Position numbers and translations under genes: made by a program. A stretch of DNA of 64,000 bases from Pseudomonas sp. CC6-YY-74 (GTDB taxonomy: Bacteria > Pseudomonadota > Gammaproteobacteria > Pseudomonadales > Pseudomonadaceae): contig NZ_CP019947.1 in assembly GCF_002025205.1 (NCBI RefSeq), positions 2,208,001-2,272,000 of the forward strand, written 5' to 3'. Each line of letters begins with the position of its first letter. The first letter of the stretch is position 1. Below the pieces are notes generated by a model. That model did no database searches, had not been told where the DNA came from, and saw nothing but the letters and a program-made list of their open reading frames with translations. Shown here one piece after another: positions 1 through 8,850 of this stretch.

Positions 1-2
1 GC

Positions 3-662
3 CTGCTGGCCAATACCTCAGGCGACAAGCCCCACGTTAACAAGTCACTGATCATGGTGCCGATGAACACCCCAGGCATCAGCGTCAGCCCGCACCTGGA
101 CAAGCTCGGTATGCGCAGCTCGGAGACCGCCCAGGTGTTCTTCGACGATGTGCGCGTGCCGCAGCGCTACCGCATCGGCCACGAAGGCGCCGGTTTCATG
201 ATGCAGATGCTGCAGTTCCAGGAAGAACGCCTGTTCGGCGCGGCCAACATGATCAAGGGCCTGGAGCATTGCATCGACGCCACCATCGACTACTGCAAGG
301 AGCGCAAGACCTTCGGCAACGCGCTGATCGACAACCAGGTCATCCACTTCCGCATGGCCGAGTTGCAGACCGAAGTCGAGTGCCTGCGCGCCCTGGTCTA
401 CCAGGCCACCGAGCAATATATCCGCGGCAAGGACGTGACCAACCTGGCCTCGATGGCCAAGCTCAAGGCCGGTCGCCTGGGTCGCGAAGTCACCGACAGC
501 TGCCTGCAGTACTGGGGCGGCATGGGCTACATGTGGGACAACCCGGTGGCCCGCGCCTACCGCGACGTACGCCTGGTCTCCATTGGCGGCGGTGCCGACG
601 AAATCATGCTGGGCATCATCTGCAAGTTGATGGGCATCCTGCCCGGCAAGAAAAAAGCCTGA
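3..662 (+). CDS. atuD: Citronellyl-CoA dehydrogenase AtuD, 3' part (5' end outside window)
   Basis: This is the C-terminal part of an acyl-CoA dehydrogenase, open from the left edge to TGA at 660-662. It has the family's FMMQMLQFQEER-type helix and the C-terminal flavin-binding stretch (QYWGGMGYM, then YRDVRLVSIGGGADEIM). Acyl-CoA dehydrogenases are FAD enzymes that introduce the alpha-beta double bond. The specific call rests on the order dehydrogenase, enoyl-CoA hydratase, biotin-dependent carboxylase alpha, SDR, which is the atuDEFG order of the Pseudomonas citronellol/geraniol pathway. In that pathway AtuD oxidises cis-citronellyl-CoA. Family confidence is high; substrate assignment is inference from context. 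Confidence 0.85.
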   Translation: MLANTSGDKPHVNKSLIMVPMNTPGISVSPHLDKLGMRSSETAQVFFDDVRVPQRYRIGHEGAGFMMQMLQFQEERLFGAANMIKGLEHCIDATIDYCKERKTFGNALIDNQVIHFRMAELQTEVECLRALVYQATEQYIRGKDVTNLASMAKLKAGRLGREVTDSCLQYWGGMGYMWDNPVARAYRDVRLVSIGGGADEIMLGIICKLMGILPGKKKA

Positions 663-671
663 AGTCGTCGA

Positions 672-767
672 GGGTTCCCACGCTCGGCGTGGGAACCCAT
701 AACGGGACGTTCCGCGTCCCAGCGACGCAGAGCGCCGCAAAGCACATTCCCACGCAGAGCGTAGGAA
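672..767. repeat. Triple-hairpin REP-like element between atuD and atuE
   Basis: Three consecutive inverted repeats fill the junction. The first is GGGTTCCCACGC (672-683) paired with GCGTGGGAACCC (687-698), a perfect 12-bp stem. The second is GGGACG (704-709) with CGTCCC (715-720). The third is TTCCCACGC (747-755) with GCGTAGGAA (759-767), with one mismatch. The 'cgctcNgcgtgggaac' signature is a familiar Pseudomonas intergenic repeat. It lies inside the operon, so it may affect mRNA stability or termination between genes. Confidence 0.8.
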
Positions 768-786
768 CGATCACGAGGAGCCGGTG

Positions 787-1587
787 ATGGCTGAACTACC
801 AAACACGGAAACCCTGTTGCTGGAACGGGCCGAGGGCGTGCTGCACGTCACCCTCAACCGGCCGGACAGTCGCAATGCCATGAGCCTGGCCATGGTCGGC
901 GACTTGCGCGCGGTGCTGGCCGCCGTGCGCGATGACCTGAGCGTGCGCGCCATCGTGCTGCGCGGCGCCGGCGGGCATTTCTGTGCCGGCGGCGACATCA
1001 AGGACATGGCCAGTGCTCGCGCTACCGGGGCTGACGCCTACCGCGCCCTGAACCGCGCCTTCGGCAGCCTGCTGGAAGAAGCACAACACACCCCCCAGGT
1101 ACTGATTGCCGTGCTGGAAGGCGCAGTGCTCGGCGGCGGCTTCGGCCTGGCCTGCGTCTCGGATATTGCCATCTGCCACCAAGATGCCAAGTTCGGCCTG
1201 CCGGAAACCACCCTGGGTATTCTGCCCGCACAGATCGCGCCCTTTGTGGTTAAACGCATCGGTTTGACCCAGACCCGGCGCCTAGCGCTGACCGCCGCCC
1301 GTTTCAATGGCAGCGAAGCCGAGCGCCTAGGCCTGGTGCACTTCAGCGAGGTCAGTAGCGAAGCCATCGACGCTCGTCTGCAACAAGTGCTTAGCCAAGT
1401 ACGTAGCTGTGCACCGCAGGCCAACGCGCAGACCAAGGCGCTGCTGCTGGCTAGTCAGGACGAAGCCCTTGGCCCGCTGCTGGACCGCGCCGCCGGCCAG
1501 TTCGCTGCGGCGGTAACCGGTGCTGAAGGCATAGAGGGCACCATGGCTTTTGTGCAGAAACGCGCGCCGAAATGGGCCGCTGAATAA
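787..1587 (+). CDS. atuE: Isohexenylglutaconyl-CoA hydratase AtuE
   Basis: Enoyl-CoA hydratase/isomerase (crotonase) family, 266 aa. The oxyanion-hole motifs are visible as HFCAGGDIKDM near residue 60 and an alanine-glycine-rich GAVLGGGFGLA near residue 110, with FGLPETTLGILP following. ATG at 787 is preferred over GTG at 784 because GAGGAG (775-780) then has a 6-nt spacer. In the atu pathway this enzyme hydrates isohexenylglutaconyl-CoA made by geranyl-CoA carboxylase. It is separated from atuD and atuF by palindromic repeats. Family is certain; the specific substrate follows from the atu gene order. Confidence 0.85.
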   Translation: MAELPNTETLLLERAEGVLHVTLNRPDSRNAMSLAMVGDLRAVLAAVRDDLSVRAIVLRGAGGHFCAGGDIKDMASARATGADAYRALNRAFGSLLEEAQHTPQVLIAVLEGAVLGGGFGLACVSDIAICHQDAKFGLPETTLGILPAQIAPFVVKRIGLTQTRRLALTAARFNGSEAERLGLVHFSEVSSEAIDARLQQVLSQVRSCAPQANAQTKALLLASQDEALGPLLDRAAGQFAAAVTGAEGIEGTMAFVQKRAPKWAAE

Positions 1588-1591
1588 CCCT

Positions 1592-1665
1592 GTGGGAGGG
1601 GCTTTAGCCGCGACGGTCATTGCTGTCTCGCGGCTAAAGCGGATCGCCGCCCGGCCCCTCCCACA
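1592..1665. repeat. REP-like palindrome between atuE and atuF
   Basis: GTGGGAGGGGCTTTAGCCGCGA begins at 1592. Its inner arm GCTTTAGCCGCGA (1601-1613) pairs with TCGCGGCTAAAGC (1628-1640). The closing arm CCCCTCCCAC (1655-1664) is displaced by an insertion of about 14 nt. It is a degenerate copy of the perfect element at 3701-3759. Confidence 0.85.
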
Positions 1666-1707
1666 CACAACCTGATCGCCACACTTACACGCAGCAGGAG
1701 CACACAG

Positions 1708-3696
<1,989 letters not shown>

Positions 3697-3700
3697 CCCC

Positions 3701-3759
3701 GTGGGAGGGGCTTTAGCCGCGACGGATTCGCAGCGTGTCGCGGCTAAAGCCCCTCCCAC
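3701..3759. repeat. Perfect 23-bp REP palindrome between atuF and atuG
   Basis: GTGGGAGGGGCTTTAGCCGCGAC (3701-3723) is followed by a 13-nt loop and its exact reverse complement (3737-3759). It is the same family as 1592-1665. The fully symmetric, highly stable hairpin in a polycistronic transcript is likely to alter atuG levels relative to atuF. Confidence 0.92.
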
Positions 3760-3788
3760 CAAACCCATAACATTTCGGGAGAACGCAT

Positions 3789-4613
3789 ATGTCACTGCAA
3801 GGCAAAACCCTGTTCATCACCGGCGCCAGCCGCGGTATCGGCCGCGAGTTCGCCCTGCGCGCAGCACGCGACGGCGCCAACATCGTCATCGCGGCAAAAA
3901 GTGCCGAACCCCATGCCAAGCTGCCGGGCACCATCCATTCGGTGGCGGCCGAGGTCGAAGCCGCCGGCGGCAAGGCCCTGGCCCTGCAACTGGATGTGCG
4001 CGACGAACAGGCAGTAAAAACCGCCATGGCCAAGGCTGCCGAGCATTTTGGCGGCATCGATGGGCTGATCAATAACGCCGGCGCGATCAAGCTGGTCGGC
4101 GTCGAGCACCTGGAGCCCAAGCGCTTCGACCTGATGTTCCAGATCAACACCCGGGCGGTGATGGTCTGCAGTCAGGCCGCGCTGCCGTACCTGAAAAAGA
4201 GTAGCAACGGGCATATCCTCAACCTGTCGCCGCCGCTGAGTATGGACAGCAAGTGGTTCGCCCAACACGGCCCCTACACCGTGACCAAGTACGGCATGAG
4301 CATGCTGACCCTGGGCATGAGCGAGGAGTTCAAGAAGTACGCCATCAGCGTCAATTCACTGTGGCCCAAGACCATGATCGCCACCGCCGCCATCGAGTTC
4401 GAGCTGGGCAGCCGCGACGCCTTCAAACGCGCGCGCACCCCGGCGATCATGGCCGACGCCGCCCACGCCATCCTGACCAGTACCGGGCGCAGCATCAGCG
4501 GACGCCTGTTGATCGACGAGGAAATCCTCCGCGAACAGGGCCAAAGCGAATTCGAGCAGTACCGTTTCGATCCCGCTGGCGGCACGCTGATCCCTGATCT
4601 GTTTGTCGACTGA
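3789..4613 (+). CDS. atuG: Short-chain dehydrogenase AtuG
   Basis: 274-aa SDR of the HSDL2-like subgroup. The Rossmann motif is TGASRGIGREFA near residue 12 and the NNAG motif is at about 97. The catalytic segment has S..., then YTVTKYGMSM with Tyr and Lys near residue 161-165. The sequence at the usual catalytic Ser position is LNLSPPLSM, as in HSDL2-type proteins. RBS GGGAG (3777-3781) precedes ATG. It closes the visible atu operon. AtuG is proposed in the literature to take part in acyclic terpene oxidation, with no firm substrate. An atuH homologue does not follow here; a hairpin and a terminator do. Confidence 0.82.
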   Translation: MSLQGKTLFITGASRGIGREFALRAARDGANIVIAAKSAEPHAKLPGTIHSVAAEVEAAGGKALALQLDVRDEQAVKTAMAKAAEHFGGIDGLINNAGAIKLVGVEHLEPKRFDLMFQINTRAVMVCSQAALPYLKKSSNGHILNLSPPLSMDSKWFAQHGPYTVTKYGMSMLTLGMSEEFKKYAISVNSLWPKTMIATAAIEFELGSRDAFKRARTPAIMADAAHAILTSTGRSISGRLLIDEEILREQGQSEFEQYRFDPAGGTLIPDLFVD

Positions 4614-4617
4614 CCAC

Positions 4618-4652
4618 AATCCCCAGGCGATAGCATGCAGCGCTTGGGGATT
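4618..4652 (+). repeat. Hairpin just after atuG
   Basis: AATCCCCAGGCG (4618-4629) pairs with CGCTTGGGGATT (4641-4652), one mismatch, 11-nt loop, 5 nt after the atuG stop codon. There is no U-run behind it, so it may be an mRNA 3' end protector rather than a terminator. Confidence 0.6.
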
Positions 4653-4732
4653 CGACGGTACGCGCATTGCCTGTGCGCCTTGCCTTGACCCCTGCTAGGG
4701 GGGCATTTGCCACTGACAGCGCGAAGCACATA

Positions 4733-4767
4733 AAAAAACCGCGACCCAAAGGCCGCGGTTTTTTTAG
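4733..4767. terminator. Bidirectional intrinsic terminator between atuG and the RND gene
   Basis: A7-CCGCG (from 4733) and CGCGG-T7 (to 4767) form a 12-bp stem around a short loop. Poly-U appears on both strands, so it can end atu transcripts from the left and the RND/YCF48 transcript from the right. Confidence 0.93.
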
Positions 4768-4782
4768 TGCTGCACCTGTCTA

Positions 4783-7137
4783 TCAGGCTTTGTTACGCAG
4801 CTTCTCCGGGTTGATCAGGAAACGGGCCAGTGCTGGCAGCAGCCAGATCGCGCCGATCATGTTCCAGAGGAACATGAAGGTCAGCATCAGGCCCATGTCG
4901 GCCTGGAACTTGATCGCCGAGAAGATCCAGGTCGCCACACCGATCGCCAGGCATACACCGGTGAACAGCACGGCCTTACCCGTCGACTTGAGGGTCTCGT
5001 AGTAGGCCTCCTGCAACGACAGCCCTTGGCGCAGGTAGGTTTCCAGGCGACTGTAGATATAGATGCCGTAGTCGACACCGATGCCTACGCCCAGCGCGAT
5101 CACCGGCAGGGTCGCCACCTTGACCCCGATGCCCATGTAGGCCATCAGCGCGTTGCCCAGTACCGAGGTCAACACCAGCGGCAGAATCACGCACAGGGTG
5201 GCGGCAATCGAGCGGAAGGTGAGCAGGCACATGAAGCTCACGGCGGCATAAACCGCCACCAGCATGGTGGTCTCCGACGCGGCGATCACCTCGTTGGTGG
5301 CCGCTTCGATACCGGCGTTACCGGCAGCCAGGATGAACTCAAGACCTTCCTTGTTGGTTTCCTTGGCGAAGTCTTCGACCACCGCGACCGCACGCTCCAG
5401 GGTTTCCGCCTTGTGGTCGTTGAGGAACACCAGCACCGGTGCTACCGAGCAATCGGCGTTGTACAGACCGTCGGCACGCGCAATCGAGTTGTTCAGCACG
5501 TCCTGGTTACGCGACAGGGTTTCCCATTTCAGGTTGCCCTCGTTCATGCCCTTGATCACCTGACGCGACACCGTGACCATGGAGATGGCCGACTGCACGC
5601 CCGCGGTGTTTTCCATCGTCCACATCAGCTCGTCCATGGCTGACAGGGTCTGGTAGGTCGAACAGCCTTCCGATCCAGTCTTGACCATCACCACCAGCAC
5701 GTCGGAGCTGGTCGAGTAGTTGCGGATGACGAAGTCGTTATCCAGGTTGTAGCGCGAGTCCGGGTGCAACTCGGGCGCGCCCTGATCGAGGTCGCCGATC
5801 TTCAGGTTCTGGCCATACCAGACGCCACCGGCCAAGGCCACCACGGCAACCAGCACGGACACCGGCGCCACCATCGGGTGGGCGAAGTTGGAAAGCAGAC
5901 GCCAGAGCGGGTGATCCTTGGCCGCCTCTTCACGGCTGATTCTGACGGCCTTCTTGCTGATGCCGATGTAGGAAATCATCACCGGCAGCAGGATCAGGTT
6001 GGTCAGGATGATCACCGCCACACCCATCGACGCGCCGATGGCCAGCTCACGGATCACGCCGATATCAATCAGCAGCAAGGTGATGAAGCCGACTGCATCC
6101 GACAGCAAGGCGACCAAGCCGGGAATAAACAGCTGGCGGAACGCCATGCGCGCGGCAACCAACGGGCTCGTCGCCTCCCCCGAGGCGATGGCGATTCCGT
6201 TGATCTTTTGCACCCCATGAGAGATACCGATGGCGAAGACCAGAAACGGCACCAGCATCGAATAGGGATCCAGACCGAAGCCCAGGGTATGCAGCAAACC
6301 CAACTGCCAGACAACCGCGATCAGGGTGGTTACGACCACCGCCATGGTGCTCTTGAAGCAATGGGTGAACCACAACAGCAGGGCGAAGGTGATGGCAATG
6401 GCCACGGCAAAGAACAAGGCCACGCCAACCAGCCCATCGATCAGATCGCCAACTTTCTTGGCAAACCCGATGATGTGCACTTTCACATTAGGATTTTGCG
6501 CCTGGTACTTATCGCGAATCTTCTCTTCCAGCTCGTGGGAGAATTTCTGGTAGTCCAGCGGGACCAGCTGGCTCTGATCCTCAGGGTCAGGGTAGGCCTC
6601 CAGCAGCGGCACATCGACGATGCTCGACTTGAAGTTGTTCGACACCAGCCGGCCAACCTGCCCGGACTTGAGGATATTGCTGCGCAAATCTTCCAGGCTG
6701 TCGCTGGAGCCGTCGTAGGTCTGCGGAATCACTTCGCCGCCGGCGAAGCCTTCTTCGGTCACCTCGGTCCAGCGTACGCTCGGGCTCCACAGCGATTTCA
6801 GGCCGGAACGATCGACACCGGAAATGTAGAACACTTCGTCGTTGATCTGACGCAGCGTCTCCATGTATTCCTTGCTGAAGATGTCGCCATCGACCGCCTC
6901 CACCGAAATGCGCACGGTATTACCCAGGTTCGCCAGGTCGTTGCGATGCTCGAGCATCTTCTGGATATAGGGATGGCCCAGCGGGATCATCTTCTCGAAG
7001 CTGGTTTGTGGGCGCACCTGGGCAGCTTGATAGAACAGAAAAACACTGATCAGCAGGCACAGCACAATGACGGCCGGACGATTGTTGAAGATCAACCGCT
7101 CGAGGACAGACGCAGGTTGTTGTTGATGCTTACTCAT
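4783..7137 (-). CDS. MMPL-family RND transporter (hydrophobe/lipid exporter type)
   Basis: 784-aa inner-membrane RND-superfamily protein with the two-fold architecture: TM1 near residues 18-38, a large periplasmic loop, a TM bundle at about 225-400 with an ALGVGIGVDYGIYIYSR-type repeat in the second half, TM7 near 420, a second loop and a C-terminal TM bundle at about 620-775. This subfamily (MMPL/SSD-like, no HAE1 partner proteins) moves lipids or other hydrophobic compounds; the substrate here is unknown. RBS GGGAG precedes the ATG. It lies 18 nt downstream of the YCF48-like gene and is very probably co-transcribed and functionally paired with it. Confidence 0.85.
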   Translation of the reverse strand: MSKHQQQPASVLERLIFNNRPAVIVLCLLISVFLFYQAAQVRPQTSFEKMIPLGHPYIQKMLEHRNDLANLGNTVRISVEAVDGDIFSKEYMETLRQINDEVFYISGVDRSGLKSLWSPSVRWTEVTEEGFAGGEVIPQTYDGSSDSLEDLRSNILKSGQVGRLVSNNFKSSIVDVPLLEAYPDPEDQSQLVPLDYQKFSHELEEKIRDKYQAQNPNVKVHIIGFAKKVGDLIDGLVGVALFFAVAIAITFALLLWFTHCFKSTMAVVVTTLIAVVWQLGLLHTLGFGLDPYSMLVPFLVFAIGISHGVQKINGIAIASGEATSPLVAARMAFRQLFIPGLVALLSDAVGFITLLLIDIGVIRELAIGASMGVAVIILTNLILLPVMISYIGISKKAVRISREEAAKDHPLWRLLSNFAHPMVAPVSVLVAVVALAGGVWYGQNLKIGDLDQGAPELHPDSRYNLDNDFVIRNYSTSSDVLVVMVKTGSEGCSTYQTLSAMDELMWTMENTAGVQSAISMVTVSRQVIKGMNEGNLKWETLSRNQDVLNNSIARADGLYNADCSVAPVLVFLNDHKAETLERAVAVVEDFAKETNKEGLEFILAAGNAGIEAATNEVIAASETTMLVAVYAAVSFMCLLTFRSIAATLCVILPLVLTSVLGNALMAYMGIGVKVATLPVIALGVGIGVDYGIYIYSRLETYLRQGLSLQEAYYETLKSTGKAVLFTGVCLAIGVATWIFSAIKFQADMGLMLTFMFLWNMIGAIWLLPALARFLINPEKLRNKA

Positions 7138-7155
7138 GCAAACTCTCCCGGCTTA

Positions 7156-8235
7156 TTATTGTTGGCCCAGATCGGCGCCAGTCGGCGAAGCGACGTGGAC
7201 GCCGCCCTGCCCCACCAGAATCAGGTTGCCGTTATCCAGTGCAGTGATGCCCGCTAGCGAGAGCCGGTCGACGCGATTGAGCAAACTGAAGGTGCGCCCG
7301 TCATCGCTGCTTTTCAGCACGGTACCGCCATGCCCAACCACCACGATAGAGCCGTCGGCAAGTCGATTGCCGTCGGCCAGGCCGAACTCCAGCGGGCCGT
7401 TATTCGGGGTATTCAGCTCGATTCGTTGCCAGCTATCACCGAAATCGGCGGAGCGGAACAGATGGCCACGCAGACCGTAGACCAGCAGGCTACCGGCTTC
7501 GCTGGTATCAAGAGCGCCAAACAGTGAGCCCTCATAGGGACCCTCGATGGTTTCCCAGGTTTGCCCCCAATCGGCTGAACGGAACATGCCACCCAGTTCG
7601 CCAACGACGAACAACCCGGCACCCTTGACCGCGACTATGGCGTTCAGGTGATAACCGCCTTCGTTATCAATGCGCTCGCTGACATCTTCCCAGTTCGCCC
7701 CACCATTGGTGGTTTCCAGCATCGCGCCGTAGGCACCTACGGCATAACCGTTGTTGCGGTCCTTGAACCAGACATCAAGCAACGGCGCCTCGCGCTTCAG
7801 GTTCTCGAATTGTTTGACCCAGGTAGCGCCGCCATCGTTACTGGCGAGAATCTGTGCGTCGTGGCCAACCGCCCAACCGTACTGGTCATCGACAAAGAAC
7901 ACCGCAGTAAGCATCTGCCGGGTCGGCACCTTGGCCTGGATCCAGCTGACGGCGTTGTCGTCGGAGTAGAGGATATGACCGCGATCACCCACAGCCACCA
8001 GCCGCTGACCAACGCGGGTGACATCCAGCAGCAGTTTTTCCTGGGCTTTCGGCGATTCGATCGAGTAACGGACGGCGGCATCGGTGGCGGTTTGCGCCTG
8101 CAATGGCGCGGCAGCGAAAATCAGCATGGACAGCACACTGCAGAGCGAGAGCGCTTTAGCCAGCGGCGAGTAGAAGCACAACGCCGGTGCGTTGAACAGA
8201 CCGGTCCGGGTGCGCCGCTTGACGGGCTCACTCAT
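7156..8235 (-). CDS. YCF48/HCF136-like beta-propeller protein, exported
   Basis: 359 aa. There is an N-terminal hydrophobic signal sequence at about 24-46 ending in an A-Q-A cleavage context. Repeats of the BNR/Asp-box type follow (SDDNAVSW, SNDGGATW, TTNGGANW, SADWGQTW, SADFGDSW, SSDDGRTF), giving a six- or seven-bladed propeller. Related plant and cyanobacterial proteins assist photosystem II assembly. In Pseudomonas the same fold commonly sits next to an MMPL/RND gene, so I infer a periplasmic accessory role for that exporter. RBS GAAGG precedes the ATG. Confidence 0.82.
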   Translation of the reverse strand: MSEPVKRRTRTGLFNAPALCFYSPLAKALSLCSVLSMLIFAAAPLQAQTATDAAVRYSIESPKAQEKLLLDVTRVGQRLVAVGDRGHILYSDDNAVSWIQAKVPTRQMLTAVFFVDDQYGWAVGHDAQILASNDGGATWVKQFENLKREAPLLDVWFKDRNNGYAVGAYGAMLETTNGGANWEDVSERIDNEGGYHLNAIVAVKGAGLFVVGELGGMFRSADWGQTWETIEGPYEGSLFGALDTSEAGSLLVYGLRGHLFRSADFGDSWQRIELNTPNNGPLEFGLADGNRLADGSIVVVGHGGTVLKSSDDGRTFSLLNRVDRLSLAGITALDNGNLILVGQGGVHVASPTGADLGQQ

Positions 8236-8384
8236 ATACCTTCCCCCTTGTTGTTATTGTGGTACTGCTTTTTAACAGACCGCCTATGCTAGCGAGCTTT
8301 CGAAAGGCCTGACAATCGGCGTGACGTTATGTTTTGTTAAGGCCAGCCCGCGTGATTGACAGTTTATTCGACTGACTGATGCAC

Positions 8385-8413
8385 AAAGGCCGCCATCACT
8401 GTAGCGGCCTTTT
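8385..8413. terminator. Orphan terminator-like hairpin
   Basis: AAAGGCCGC (8385-8393), 10-nt loop, GCGGCCTTTT (8404-8413). It has four U residues on the + strand and three on the - strand. No recognised gene ends here on either strand. Confidence 0.65.
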
Positions 8414-8798
8414 GCCAACACTACACGAACATCAGCGTGTACTGCGACGACGCAGGGCCGGTGTAACTCGTTGCGCGTGACCGCCGATTTCAAATGTCCG
8501 ACCTGCAGCCGACCTCGGGACTGGTGACCTTGTTGCTGTGGTAAGGGCCGCGCCCAGTCGTAGAGACCTGGGGTGCCACTGAACAGTTCGGTGTCGTCGG
8601 CGCTACACCGTAGACAGATCTGTGCTGCTTTTGTGGCCTTTTTCCGCAAATAGCCCATCGGCCATGAACAAAACACGGCAAAACATCAATTACAGCCAAG
8701 TGCCGGCCGACGCGTTCGATTAAGCCAATACCTAGGAGCCTGCCGGACTTAACGCTGTTCTACTGCGCAAAAGCTGGACGTGCGGATATTTCATCTAA

Positions 8799-8831
8799 AA
8801 AGTCTTACCGGTCAGCGACCGATAAGACTTT
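8799..8831 (-). terminator. Intrinsic terminator of pepN
   Basis: AAAGTCTTACCGGT (8799-8812) and ACCGATAAGACTTT (8818-8831) pair over 14 bp, with one G-U on the leftward RNA, around a 5-nt loop. A run of U follows on the - strand. It lies 20 nt past the pepN stop. Confidence 0.85.
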
Positions 8832-8850
8832 CAGGGCGCTAGCGCAGGTA

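Larger units (their letters stand above)
8236..8850. other. 615-bp gene-free stretch upstream of the YCF48/RND pair
   Basis: I find no convincing gene. The longest frames (for example a 130-codon leftward frame ending at 8284) lack a good RBS and have shadow-like composition. The stretch contains an orphan hairpin terminator at 8385-8413 and the pepN terminator at 8799-8831. The promoter for the leftward YCF48/RND pair should be near 8250-8380. Confidence 0.6.

Noticed and set aside
5764..7257. 497-codon open frame opposite the RND gene
   Set aside because: Shadow frame, rich in Gln/His/Asp, no RBS; the transporter is on the other strand.
8284..8676. 130-codon leftward frame in the 615-nt gap
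   Set aside because: No RBS, crosses the orphan hairpin, no recognisable domain.
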